NCBI GenBank assembly: GCA_900315525.1
Contig: OMZO01000020.1
Location: 1 to 33,416, forward strand
Direction: 5' to 3'
DNA from: an uncultured Prevotella sp.
Lineage (GTDB): Bacteria; Bacteroidota; Bacteroidia; Bacteroidales; Bacteroidaceae
Length of the DNA stretch: 33,416 nucleotides
Part shown: one piece after another, positions 7,768 through 18,100 of the stretch
Layout of the letters: each line of letters starts with the position of its first letter
Position numbering within the stretch: the stretch's first letter is position 1
The notes under the pieces: generated by a model
What the model saw: the letters and a program-made list of their open reading frames with translations, nothing else
The model's database searches: none
What the model was told of the DNA's origin: nothing
Position numbers and translations under genes: made by a program

Positions 7768-9606
7768 CTATTCACTGGCAAACACATTCATCTGACAATT
7801 TTTACAATCGAACTCCAGGCGGAAACTGCGGCCATCGCCCAGTCTCAGGGAAAGTGGTTCATTCCACACGGGCCGTTTCCCACCGCGCTTCACACAATAG
7901 CCGAGACTGTAGCGGATGCAATGACGACACTGCATGATGGGACCTGCCCCACCCTTCAGTTCATAGGCAGACTGTCTGTCTGCACCATAGAACGCCTGAG
8001 AAAGACGGTTGGCAATGTTGTAGAGATAGGGATATGGGTAGGCTGGAGGTGCATCAACAGCCGTCACCTGACGGTCTGCGGATTTCTCCTGAGCCTCAGC
8101 AGATACAAGCTTCTGAATCTGCTTCCTGCTTTCTTGCAACTGTTCTGTCAACGAGCGCCGCATCTCAGACAACAGACTATTGGGGATAAAGTAGTTGAAA
8201 TCATCTGGGATCTCTACCTCAGAACAGACATAGATGGTATCACCCAGTTTGGAGAGTTGGCGGATGATATTCTCACGAGGCGGTTTCTGAGCCTCCTGAT
8301 GTTCTGCTGCGAAACGTACCGTCAACGGTGCGAGAGCAGAAGACTGCGAGAGGATAACAGCCGTCAGCTGAAAGCCATCGGCTATAGCCTGCAGAGAGAT
8401 ACGGATGGGAATACGGCGCTCTGCACTGGGCTTAGCCAACAGACGCTCGAACTCCTGGTCACTGTTCCTGTAGAGCCGCACCCCAGCCTTCAGGCCCTGA
8501 GGCATACGATAGGGATAGATGCGATTGCCCACGACCCTATTGGCACGGAACCCTTCGAGCTGATGACCATGATAGAAACAAAGGCCGTCGCCATTGGCAA
8601 AACTCGAGACACCGGCCACATTGAAGGAGTCAGCTCGCAGTTCCTTGACGGTGCCCACAAATTCGCCCACAGCCTTTGGCGTATCAAAGGAGGCAATATC
8701 AGGCTGGCGCCCATGAAGGAAATAGGTGGTATAACCGCGATTGAACGTCTTGCGGAGATCTGGGGTAAACGTATAACTGCATACCCCCAGCGAACTGCGG
8801 CAATACTTATCGGGATAGCGGCTGACGATCCTATTGAGTTGCTGGCTATAGGCAGCTGTCACATTCTTCACATAGGAAATATCTTTCAGACGCCCTTCAA
8901 TCTTAAACGAAGTGGCTCCAGCCTCAGCCAATTCCAGCAGATGATCGCTCTGATTCAGATCCTTGAGGGAGAGCAGATAGCGATCGTGCTCCACCTCTCG
9001 GCCTTCGGCATCCACAAGCGAGAAAGGCATGCGGCAGAACTGGGCACAGGCACCTCGATTGGCACTCCGTCGGAAACAATGCTGAGAGGCATAGCAGATG
9101 CCAGAGTAACTGACGCACAAAGCCCCGTGGACGAACACCTCGAGTTCCATATCAGGCACTTCACGATGGATTGTCGCAATCTCCTCCAGCGAGAGTTCAC
9201 GGGCAAGCACGGCTCTCACGAAGCCCTGCTCACGCAGCCAGCGCACCTTCTCGACACCCCTGTTATCCGTCTGCGTGGAAGCATGAAGCGGCAACTGGCA
9301 CATCGAGAGAACGGCCATATCCTGCACCAGGACGGCATCCACACCAGCCTCGCGCAATTCGCTCAGCAACTGGCGGGTGGCATCCAGTTCCTCGTCATAG
9401 ACAATGGTATTGACAGTGACATAGACCTTCGCGCAGAAGCGATGGGCATAGTCACAAAGCTGACGAATATCATCGACACTGTTGCCTACAGCTGCTCGCG
9501 CTCCAAAACGGGAAGCACCGATATAGACTGCATCAGCCCCATGGTCTATGGCAGCTATGCCACAGGCCAGATTCTTGGCGGGAGCTAATAGTTCTAATGC
9601 AGTCAA
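7768..9606 (-). CDS. U32-family protein (RlhA/TrhP-type RNA hydroxylation factor)
   Basis: The 612-residue protein begins MTALELLAPAKNLACGIAAIDHGADAVYIGAS, the TIM-barrel start of U32 proteins. It carries the hallmark EVFVHGALCVSYSGICY followed by SANRGACAQFCR with its clustered cysteines. A long C-terminal extension (DUF3656-like region) ends with a second cysteine set, CRHCIRYSLGYC and FDCKNCQ. The family name says peptidase, but the E. coli relatives RlhA (23S rRNA C2501) and TrhP (tRNA U34) take part in prephenate-dependent RNA hydroxylation. Length with the C-terminal domain favours the RlhA group. It starts 11 bp after the metA stop and is likely part of that operon. The exact substrate RNA is an inference. 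Confidence 0.85.
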   Translation of the reverse strand: MTALELLAPAKNLACGIAAIDHGADAVYIGASRFGARAAVGNSVDDIRQLCDYAHRFCAKVYVTVNTIVYDEELDATRQLLSELREAGVDAVLVQDMAVLSMCQLPLHASTQTDNRGVEKVRWLREQGFVRAVLARELSLEEIATIHREVPDMELEVFVHGALCVSYSGICYASQHCFRRSANRGACAQFCRMPFSLVDAEGREVEHDRYLLSLKDLNQSDHLLELAEAGATSFKIEGRLKDISYVKNVTAAYSQQLNRIVSRYPDKYCRSSLGVCSYTFTPDLRKTFNRGYTTYFLHGRQPDIASFDTPKAVGEFVGTVKELRADSFNVAGVSSFANGDGLCFYHGHQLEGFRANRVVGNRIYPYRMPQGLKAGVRLYRNSDQEFERLLAKPSAERRIPIRISLQAIADGFQLTAVILSQSSALAPLTVRFAAEHQEAQKPPRENIIRQLSKLGDTIYVCSEVEIPDDFNYFIPNSLLSEMRRSLTEQLQESRKQIQKLVSAEAQEKSADRQVTAVDAPPAYPYPYLYNIANRLSQAFYGADRQSAYELKGGAGPIMQCRHCIRYSLGYCVKRGGKRPVWNEPLSLRLGDGRSFRLEFDCKNCQMNVFASE

Positions 9607-9617
9607 TGCTATGTGCG

Positions 9618-10535
9618 TTACTTAATGTCGTTGATGTTATACGGAGTCTCCTGATAAACGTAATAGTTGATCCAGTTTGAATACAACAGATTGGCATGAG
9701 CACGCCAAGTGACTACTGGGGAATTGTCTGGATTGTCATCACGATAGTAGTTCTTCGGCAGTTCAACATCATCCCTGATTCCGCAATCCCTGCGATACTC
9801 GGTATCAAGTGTATTGGGTGCATACTCCAGATGGCCCGTGATAAAGAACTCACGGCCATTGCGCGCCATCACCATGCTGACACCACAATCGGGAGAATTG
9901 GCAATCATCGTCAGTTCGGGATTGGCAAGGATATCCTCGCTGTGTATCTCCGTATGACGGCTGTGAGGCATCATGAACACATCATCGAACCCGCGGAAGA
10001 TGGGCAGCGAGGTGTCTAACGGAATCTGTGGGAAGATGCCGAACATCTTCTTCTCCAGCGGATATTTCGGAATGCCATAATGATAGAACAAGCCCGCCTG
10101 TGCCGCCCAGCAGATATACATCGTGCTCGTGACGTGCGTGCGCGCCCAAGTGAAGATATCCGTAATCTCATCCCAGTACGTCACCTGCTCGAATTCCAGT
10201 TGTTCCACAGGTGCACCCGTGATGATCATACCATCGAACTTCTCGTTGCGCATCTCCTCGAAGTCGCGATAGAACATCATCATGTGCTCTATCGGCGTAT
10301 TCTTCGATGTGTGACTGCGGAGTTTCATAAAACTCACCTCCAGTTGCAACGGCGTATTGGATAACAATCGGATCAGATCGGTCTCTGTTGTTATCTTCAA
10401 TGGCATCAAATTCAAGATGACAATCTTCAACGGGCGAATGTCCTGTGTCGTCGCCCGTGAATTGTCCATCACAAAAATATTCTCCTTTTTCAGCAGCTCT
10501 ATGGCTGGTAACCTATCTGGTAATCTTAAAGGCAT
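9618..10535 (-). CDS. metA: Homoserine O-acyltransferase, predicted acetyl-CoA specific
   Basis: The 305-residue protein begins MPLRLPDRLPAIELLKKENIFVM, the canonical MetA start. It activates homoserine for methionine synthesis. The catalytic residues are present at standard numbering: Cys142 in YICWAAQAG, and His235 with Glu237 in TGHLEY. Position 111 in TGAPVEQLEF is Glu. In the family Gly111 goes with succinyl-CoA and Glu111 with acetyl-CoA, so O-acetylhomoserine is the predicted product despite the common succinyltransferase name. The first 23 bp overlap the end of the PP2C gene in another frame, so it appears to be co-transcribed with the signalling cluster. No SAM riboswitch was seen just upstream because that DNA is coding. 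Confidence 0.95.
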   Translation of the reverse strand: MPLRLPDRLPAIELLKKENIFVMDNSRATTQDIRPLKIVILNLMPLKITTETDLIRLLSNTPLQLEVSFMKLRSHTSKNTPIEHMMMFYRDFEEMRNEKFDGMIITGAPVEQLEFEQVTYWDEITDIFTWARTHVTSTMYICWAAQAGLFYHYGIPKYPLEKKMFGIFPQIPLDTSLPIFRGFDDVFMMPHSRHTEIHSEDILANPELTMIANSPDCGVSMVMARNGREFFITGHLEYAPNTLDTEYRRDCGIRDDVELPKNYYRDDNPDNSPVVTWRAHANLLYSNWINYYVYQETPYNINDIK

Positions 10536-11283
10536 CTTCTCTCAAATTAATCGTTATCATACAACATGACACATTATCAAGACCACCGTTCTCGATAGCT
10601 GCATCACAAAGGGTATTGGCATTCGCACCATCAGCCATCAAGGCTGCTATATGACGATTGGATACCATATCCGTCAGGCCGTCGCTGCAAAGCATTAACA
10701 CGTCACCTGCCTGTACGTCAATCTTCACCATATCGATATAGGAAGTGTTGCATCCTCCACCGATACAGTTGACGATGATATTGGTATGTTTATCCTGACC
10801 AAGCATATTATTCAGCGAATGATCGGTGGTAAGCTGGACAAGTTCACCATCGCGGAAACGGTACAGACGACTGTCGCCGCAGTTGACTGAAAAGAAATCG
10901 CCATAGTAATACAAGACGCCTACAAGCGTCGTGCCCATTCCCTTGAATTGCTCATCGGCACGCCCCTTGGCTTCGACAAAGTTATTAATGGAATTCAGCC
11001 ATTCCACCATTGCTTCATTAAGGTCGCCGGCATGTAACTTCTCTGGGATATCATGAAAATAGAACTGTAGGTTGCGCAGCGTGTCGCTACTTGCCACATC
11101 GCCACTATTATGGCCTCCCATACCGTCAGCAACAGCTACTATATATCTGTCTTCATGGTTCAGAGAAGCCGTCGTCGTATATTCGTTGTTACGAATGAAG
11201 TGGCTATCAACGAGGATCATATCCTCATTTTGTGATCTTACACAGCCAACCTTGCTAGCTGAGGTTATGTCTAGTATTACCAT
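10513..11283 (-). CDS. PP2C-type Ser/Thr protein phosphatase
   Basis: The 256-residue protein contains every metal-binding PP2C motif: VRSQNED at residues 15-21, VAVADGMGGHNSGD, GMGTTLVGV, NCGDSRLYRFRDG, LMLCSDGLTDM and GGLDNVSCCMI. It should be an active Mn/Mg-dependent phosphatase. There is no membrane segment, so it is probably cytoplasmic. It starts 4 bp after the FHA gene stop and overlaps metA at its 3' end. Its obvious partners are the kinase and FHA protein of the same run; it would remove the kinase's phospho-threonines. This is the StpK/PppA-like pairing seen in other phospho-signalling loci. Confidence 0.93.
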   Translation of the reverse strand: MVILDITSASKVGCVRSQNEDMILVDSHFIRNNEYTTTASLNHEDRYIVAVADGMGGHNSGDVASSDTLRNLQFYFHDIPEKLHAGDLNEAMVEWLNSINNFVEAKGRADEQFKGMGTTLVGVLYYYGDFFSVNCGDSRLYRFRDGELVQLTTDHSLNNMLGQDKHTNIIVNCIGGGCNTSYIDMVKIDVQAGDVLMLCSDGLTDMVSNRHIAALMADGANANTLCDAAIENGGLDNVSCCMITINLREDAFKITR

Positions 11284-11287
11284 TCTT

Positions 11288-11839
11288 CTATCTAATATTT
11301 ACTTGCAGATTGACATTTGCCAAGGTGAGGATATCACCATTCTTTAATGTCATATCCACGTCAGGCTGCACCTGACGCTGATTCAGTTTTGTACCATTAG
11401 ACGAGTGCTTGTCGACGACACACCAGCCTACTTTGGGCAAGTATTTCAACTGTGCGTGCACACCTGACACATAGCCCTGATTCACAAAGAACTGAGTATA
11501 GGGTCCTTGACGGCGGCCGATAATCGCACCATTCATACCCACGATGCGTATATTCAGGCTGTCGTTGGAAAGTGTCAGAACTGGTGCTGAGCCCACCATA
11601 CCTGGCTGGGAGATAGCATCGTCGATGGAGCCTGAAGACACATAGCCCGTGATGGAACCTGTCGGCACGCCTGCATGTCTGTTGCCATCAGGCGACACCA
11701 TCAGTCCTCCACAATAGGTACAGCGGCGCCCTACGCCGACACGCCCACACTGCTGACAGAAAAACAACGCTTGTCCACACTGGTCACAGTAGTGGGAGTC
11801 GTCATCGATTTCTTCTTTACATATAGGACAAACTATCAT
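11288..11839 (-). CDS. Zinc-ribbon plus FHA-domain protein
   Basis: The 183-residue protein opens with a double zinc ribbon: CPIC at 4-7, CDQC at 18-21, CQQC at 28-31 and CTYC at 40-43. A flexible Gly/Ser-rich linker follows, then an FHA domain at about residues 95-180. The phospho-threonine pocket residues are visible: GRRQGPY, SGVHAQL (Ser and His) and SSNGTKLN (Asn-Gly-Thr). FHA domains read phospho-Thr peptides, so this is the likely reader of the neighbouring kinase's output, perhaps of its own N-terminal Thr repeat. It lies 7 bp after the AAA+ gene and 4 bp before the PP2C gene. The zinc ribbon resembles those of the other cluster members and may mediate assembly. Confidence 0.9.
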   Translation of the reverse strand: MIVCPICKEEIDDDSHYCDQCGQALFFCQQCGRVGVGRRCTYCGGLMVSPDGNRHAGVPTGSITGYVSSGSIDDAISQPGMVGSAPVLTLSNDSLNIRIVGMNGAIIGRRQGPYTQFFVNQGYVSGVHAQLKYLPKVGWCVVDKHSSNGTKLNQRQVQPDVDMTLKNGDILTLANVNLQVNIR

Positions 11840-11846
11840 TTCTTAT

Positions 11847-14800
11847 CTAAATATCTTCTGGTAAAATAATCTGGTATGTCTCTTTGGTAACCTGGTCAGG
11901 AGGCATCTGCGACACGCGAATTGACAGTTTCTGTATCGTGGCATCCAGCAGGTTGCGCATCTCTCGTGCATTACCCCATGACTCGTCCTTAGCCAACACC
12001 ATCTTATAGATAGCATCCAAGGCCTTGAACTCTGCCGTTGGCGACAGGGTGTATTGCTCCTTCTGAGCCATCGACTTGAAGATGGCGAGCAGCTCGTCTT
12101 CATTATAGTCATCGATATGCAGCTTGTGCGTGAAGCGGCTTGCAAGTCCAGGATTCATCTGCAGGAAATCCTCCATCTTATCCCTATAGCCAGCAGCAAT
12201 CACGACAAACTTTCCTCTGTCATCCTCCATTCTCTTCATCAGCGTATCAATGGCTTCCTTTCCATACTGATCGCCACCCTCACTGAGCGTATAGGCCTCA
12301 TCGATGAAGAGGATACCACCTATCGCCTTGTCACAGATGTTATTGACAATCTTGGGCGTTTCACCCATATATTTTCCTACCAACGTAGCACGACTGGCTT
12401 CCAGTACACGAGCAGTGGGAAGAATCTCCATCGCTTGCAACACCTCACCCATCTTGCGGGATATCGATGTCTTACCCGTACCAGGATTACCTGTCAGGAT
12501 GAAATTCATCGCCATCTGCTGCACCTTACCAGCACCCATCGCAGCACGCTGTTTCATGAACATGCTCTGCACGGCAAGACGGCGGATGGAGTTCTTGACA
12601 GTACGCATGCCAACAAACTCATCCAGTTCGTTGAGTACTTCATCCAGCGGACGTGCAGCCTCACTTTGTGCCATGGGCAGGTCGTCTTTTGTAAGACTGA
12701 ACATATCCTTCTCCTGGAAGCCTGGATCGTTCATCAACTTCACCAGACGCTGGCTCTGACGCTCTACAGCCTCATTAAAGATGCGGCGCGCCTCACGGGC
12801 ATTGCCGAAATTCTTGTCACGACGCAGGTAGAGTTGCTCAAACTGACGATGGATAGCCCCTTGGGTCTCCTCATCGACGTTAAACTCCTTCTTCTTAGCA
12901 AGATTCAGGAAGATCTGCGTCAGTTCGTCAGGTGTATAATCATCAAAGTGTATAGTCTGTGTGAAGCGGCTCTTCAGTCCTGGGTTAGAATCGATGAAGT
13001 CGTGCATCTGGTCAGTATAGCCCGCCACGATACAAACGAACTTACCCCGATCGTCTTCCAGACGCTTCAACAGGGTGTCGATCGCTTCTGATCCGAAGGT
13101 GTCGCCATCACTTGACTTAAGGGTATAAGCCTCATCGATAAAGAGCACACCACCCATAGCCTGATCCACGAGCTGATTTGTCTTGATAGCTGTCTGACCA
13201 GAATAGCCAGCAACGAGCTTGGAGCGATCTGCCTCCACCAGTTGTCCACGGGCAACAACACCAAGCGTCTTGAAGATATCAGCCATGATACGCGCCACCG
13301 TAGTCTTACCCGTTCCTGGATTACCCGTAAAGACATAATGCTTGCCTTGGAAGGTATTCGTCTCTCCACGTTTGATCTGCAGATTCAGGAAAGCAGCGAG
13401 ATTCGAGATCTCCTTCTTCACCGATTCCAGACCTACGAGGCCATCCAACTGTTTCAGACATTCAGAGACATCCACAGACTGTGGTGCTTCGTATGGTACA
13501 TCTGCCTCCACGATGGTCATCAGTTCCTCATTGCTCATCGAAGAGATGCTCTCGCCCTGCAGACGCTGAGCCTGTCGCTTACAGATCTTGTCAAACAGGG
13601 AGCGCATCGTACGACCATTGGCGAAGTCCTTGTCACGAGAGTTGTACAACTCCTCGATCATCTTCTTGGCAAGTGTCTCTGCCTCTGGTGAGAAAATGTA
13701 TTTCTTCTCCTTGGCAAACAGGAGCATGATCTGATATAGCTGTTCTGGCGTATAGTCCTTGATATCCAGGAAATAGTTGAAACGGCTCCTGAAACCAGGA
13801 TTGATACGGAAGAGATTCTCCATCTCCGTGCGATAGCCCGCAGCAATCACCACGAAGTCTCCACGATCATCCTCCATGCGTTTCATCAGTTTCTCCAGAG
13901 CCTGGGCACCCTGATTATCACGCTCACCGGCTGCATTCTGAGGCGCCAGCGTGTAGGCTTCATCCACAAAGAGGATGCCACCTTTCGCCTTGTCACACAA
14001 ACGATCAACCACCTTTGGTGTCTCGCCCTGATAAGGACTCACCATCTTCGCACGGTCCACTTCTACGACATGACCGCTGTCCAGATAGCCCACAGCAGCC
14101 AGGATTTCTCCCAACTTACGGGCGATGGTAGTCTTACCCGTTCCTGGATTACCTGTAAGGATGATATGCATCCCCATCTTCTCCTGCTCACCCAGTCCGC
14201 GCTCTTGCCGCTGGATGCTGTTCTGCACCGCATAGGCAATCTCACGCACGGCACTCTTCACCTCATCCATGCCGATGAACTTATCGAGATCCTTCAGGAT
14301 ATCATCGACAGTACGCTCCTCAGGAACATAGCCCCTGATATCTTCTTTCTCCACCTGCACGGCATCGGCCCCTCGGCTGATGAAATGGGTAAAGATATCC
14401 TCAGCCGTCTTATTGGCTAAATGACCATTGCCGAAGGTCTCATCCTTGGTCTTTACCTGATACTTGAAGAATCGGGTCAACTGTGATTCCGCTTCAGGGG
14501 AGAAAGACGCGACACCATATTTCATGCGCAGGTTCAACTTACAGATCTCCGTAAGTTCCTGATAACCTGGAGTCGGCAGACGGAATGTATATTTGAATCG
14601 ATTAGCGACGGCAGGATTGCTTTCCAGGAAGTCCTCCAGACCTTTGGTGAGACCAGAGATAATCACAATGGGATTGTCATCCCACTTGTCCATCTCCACA
14701 AACAACTTATCCAACGGATTCACCTGATTAGAGTACTTGTCTGGCAACAACTTCTGCACATTGTCGAAGAACAGGATGCCGTTCTTGGCTTTCTTGATAT

Positions 14801-15152
14801 TATCATCCCACTTGTCAACAAAGCGCTGGTAATCTACGGCATCTACCATTGTCAGCTTAGGCTTCTCGATGATCTTATGCTTATAGAAATAATCACGGAG
14901 AATCTCTGCCAATGCGGTCTTGCCAGTACCTGTCTCACCTATAATAATAGCATTCACGGAAATACGCACATTTGCAATGTCCCTACGTGACCGCAAGAAT
15001 GCGTAGGTATTCACAATGGTATTGAGTTGGTGCTTAACATCGTCGAGCCCAACCAATTTGTCCAGCATATCCTGTGATGCAAGCGGTTGTCCACACCACT
15101 TACAGAACTTCGCTATATTTCGGTTTTCCTTATGACAATTCTCGCAAACCAT
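11847..15152 (-). CDS. Giant zinc-ribbon protein with four tandem AAA+ (CbxX/EccA-like) modules
   Basis: The 1101-residue protein has a zinc ribbon (CENC at 3-6, CKWC at 17-20) and then four AAA+ modules. Walker A motifs lie at 72-79 (GETGTGKT), 334-341, 610-617 and 888-895 (each GNPGTGKT). Walker B motifs in modules 2-4 are LFVDEAYTL or LFIDEAYTL (DE at 397, 673 and 951). Each of those modules also has the CbbX/EccA signatures AGYxxxM, NPGxxSRF and an xNxRxxR sensor region. Module 1 is divergent: FFDN replaces the Walker B Asp-Glu, and the sensor arginines are missing. Single-module relatives remodel Rubisco or assist type VII secretion. Four fused modules may mimic most of a ring. The start overlaps the kinase stop (TAATG). 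Its substrate is unknown. Confidence 0.92.
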   Translation of the reverse strand: MVCENCHKENRNIAKFCKWCGQPLASQDMLDKLVGLDDVKHQLNTIVNTYAFLRSRRDIANVRISVNAIIIGETGTGKTALAEILRDYFYKHKIIEKPKLTMVDAVDYQRFVDKWDDNIKKAKNGILFFDNVQKLLPDKYSNQVNPLDKLFVEMDKWDDNPIVIISGLTKGLEDFLESNPAVANRFKYTFRLPTPGYQELTEICKLNLRMKYGVASFSPEAESQLTRFFKYQVKTKDETFGNGHLANKTAEDIFTHFISRGADAVQVEKEDIRGYVPEERTVDDILKDLDKFIGMDEVKSAVREIAYAVQNSIQRQERGLGEQEKMGMHIILTGNPGTGKTTIARKLGEILAAVGYLDSGHVVEVDRAKMVSPYQGETPKVVDRLCDKAKGGILFVDEAYTLAPQNAAGERDNQGAQALEKLMKRMEDDRGDFVVIAAGYRTEMENLFRINPGFRSRFNYFLDIKDYTPEQLYQIMLLFAKEKKYIFSPEAETLAKKMIEELYNSRDKDFANGRTMRSLFDKICKRQAQRLQGESISSMSNEELMTIVEADVPYEAPQSVDVSECLKQLDGLVGLESVKKEISNLAAFLNLQIKRGETNTFQGKHYVFTGNPGTGKTTVARIMADIFKTLGVVARGQLVEADRSKLVAGYSGQTAIKTNQLVDQAMGGVLFIDEAYTLKSSDGDTFGSEAIDTLLKRLEDDRGKFVCIVAGYTDQMHDFIDSNPGLKSRFTQTIHFDDYTPDELTQIFLNLAKKKEFNVDEETQGAIHRQFEQLYLRRDKNFGNAREARRIFNEAVERQSQRLVKLMNDPGFQEKDMFSLTKDDLPMAQSEAARPLDEVLNELDEFVGMRTVKNSIRRLAVQSMFMKQRAAMGAGKVQQMAMNFILTGNPGTGKTSISRKMGEVLQAMEILPTARVLEASRATLVGKYMGETPKIVNNICDKAIGGILFIDEAYTLSEGGDQYGKEAIDTLMKRMEDDRGKFVVIAAGYRDKMEDFLQMNPGLASRFTHKLHIDDYNEDELLAIFKSMAQKEQYTLSPTAEFKALDAIYKMVLAKDESWGNAREMRNLLDATIQKLSIRVSQMPPDQVTKETYQIILPEDI

Positions 15153-18100
15153 TATTCTACATCTTTCTCAATTTGCTTAATAATCTCGGATGGCGCAGTT
15201 GTAATCGCATCCGAATTCGGGTTACTGACATTCATCAGTCTTGGGCTAAAGACGATGAACTCAAGCACAAACAGGAATGCCAGCAAGCTCCACAACACAT
15301 AGTGAAGCACACTCTCACCACTGATTGAACGTACCTGATCTGTCACATCATTCAGCAGTCCGAACTTTGAGCCATTAAACTTATAGGCCTTTGTCTTGAA
15401 AGTATAGTATAGCGGCTCAAGCAAGGTGGATTTGACATCGTCTTCCAAAACCTCTGATATCAGTCTACTATCGGCCTTCTGGTCTCCCCTGAAATCTGTC
15501 AGATGGCATATCAGCATATACACAAGCGTAATGAAGATGATGGCGAAATTGAACATCGAGGGATGAGACTCATTGAAATACCTTAATATTAATATAGGTA
15601 TAAGGGAAGACACTGCACCAACGGCGCCCCACAGACTGGAAAGCATGAAGTCGTAGCCTCGGAAATAGGCACGGGTACCGACAATGATGGCAGTCATGCC
15701 GCCCAAAGGAAGTCCAATCGACAGGAAGGTATGATTGAGCAGATAAGTGCGGTCTTTCACACCTATCAGGAGAATCATCAATATCCACAGGCCGCAGAAA
15801 ACATAGAAGGCTGTTCTCCAGAAGTTCTCACGACGCTTGGCCTTTCCCCAGTTGTCGCGCACGTTCTTCACACGCTTGAGGGTTTCCTCTCGCGCATCAA
15901 CGAAACGCTTATAGTAGGTCTGGGCAGGATCAATCTTTCCTAAGGCAGCCAACCACTCCACCAGCGTATTTTCGTAAGCGTACTCCTCGGAGAAATCCGT
16001 TTCTGGATTCTCGTGATAGAACACTGACATCCACTGTGCCAGGGATCCGTTCCTGAGTTCAGAACGCAACTGGGTGCTGTTGCTCATATCCAGATTGCGG
16101 CCGTCAGTAACCTCAAGTCCCTCGGGCAGGAGATAGGTAGGTGTCACGCCCATGATGCGGCAGAAACGGTAAACGGCAGTCTTAGCGTCATAGGCTCCCA
16201 TACGATTACGGTTCTCCTCGCTTTTCATATCGAAGCATCGCGTAAACTCACTGAGCATTTCGGTCCATCCGTGCAATTGTGCATAATAGCTGAAACGACC
16301 ATTGAGATCCAGGAAGTCTTTCATCTCCTCCTTGAACTCCTGATCACTGAGATGTTCTGCATTCTTAAGTCGTTCGTTGAGCTGCTCTGCAATCTGATTA
16401 GGCGTGAAGGCACTCTTCAGGTCGTAGGCAGCCTCGCGATCAAGATTGTAGAGGACCTTATAGGCCAGCGTATCGGAATAAGGCTGTCCCTGAGTCATGA
16501 TACGAAGACTCTCGCAGGCCATTCTGTCCTCATGGCTATACATCCACGACAGCAGACGGCCATCCGTCAGGCAGTGCCAGTCATCTTCCGTCAGATTGTC
16601 TTTTCCATACGCATGGACAATCTCCTTCAAGGAAGAAGACGGGTAGCGCGCCAACAGAGGTATCTCCGGATCAATCTCGTAGACCATTCGCATGACGGCC
16701 ACCTTCATATCACTCTCGGGTTTGGAGAAATACGAACGGATACGCTTGATGTTGCATTTCGTGTGTGATTCCAAATAGAGGAACAGACTGTCATTGGGAT
16801 TATTCAGCAGCAGGCCGTACTCCTTCTGGTAACTCAACAAGGATATGGCCACGCTGTGAACATCATCACAGAGATGCCCCTTGGCGTCCTTATAAGGATA
16901 GGTAGGCTCCATAGCATATACGGCAGCCAACAGACCTGCACGCTGATCTACAGGGTAGCGATTCTCGACAATGTCCTTGACAATGGTACTGAGTTTCTGA
17001 TTACCGCACGACTCAAGCCATTGACTGATTCGCCCATTATAGAGATAGCCGATGGCGAGTGTCTCGTTATCCAGGAGCAAGGGTATCAGCTCATGGATAT
17101 TGTCGGCTACCAGGTTCCTCTCTGGATCAACGATAAAGCTCTTGTACTTCAGGAAAGGCGAAGACAGGTCCACCTTCGGACTGCCGCCCTTGAACCATTC
17201 TTCCACCTCTTCATAGCCCCAGCGGTTGTTGGGATTCACCACCGTCAGACCTTGCACGATCATCCTCACTCTCTCAGGCAGTTCCTGAACACGAGGCAGT
17301 CTGCCTTCATTCTTCTGGCGCATCATCACGCGCTCGTTCGTGCTCATGGGCGACTCGCCAAGCCAAAGGGTCATCAGACTGATGCCCAGGGAATAGAAAT
17401 CAACGGCTGAGGTAACCTCCACAACGCCGTCAATCACGTCCGTGTACATCTCTGGCGCTGCATAGATAGGTGTTCTGGCTTGTGTAGTCTTATGAGCCTT
17501 ACCGTCCTGGTCGAGCATACTTGAGATGCCAAAGTCACCAAGGACGAGCTCGGAATGATCCTTATCCCTGAAGAAGAAATTGCTCGGCTTCACATCCTTG
17601 TGGATGATATTGCTCTGATGGCAGTAGGCCAAGGCCGCAGCACCCTGGAGGGCGATTCTGCGGAACTTGTCGAAGTCACCATTCAGGTGATAGTCTGACA
17701 TAGTGCCACCCTGCAGATACTCCATCAGTTCATAGTAGCGATGCTTACCGTCGACATAGGTCTTGCCAAAATCGTACACCTTGACAATCATCTCAAAGTC
17801 GAAGTTGTAAACGCTCTGCAGGATCTTCTTATTGACGTCAAAACTCGGATAATAAATCTTGAGGACAAACTTCTCGCCGTCACGCTCCACAAGGAAGACC
17901 TGAGCCTCACCAGAATTGTTGCTCAGAGAACGGACTTTGTGATAACTGACTCCCTTCAGCACGAAGGAATTTTCCGTCAGGTCATCTGTATTGGCTATAC
18001 CACCATCACCTCTGAATGTTCCATCCCCTGAATGGGCATTCGAGGCACCACGCATGGTCATATCCTGAGAGGCACCACGCATGGTCATATCTTGAGATGC

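Noticed and set aside
7921-9588. Plus-strand open frame of 555 codons opposite the U32 gene
   Set aside because: It mirrors the U32 coding frame, has no promoter or recognisable domain, and the sense frame carries the U32 signature motifs.
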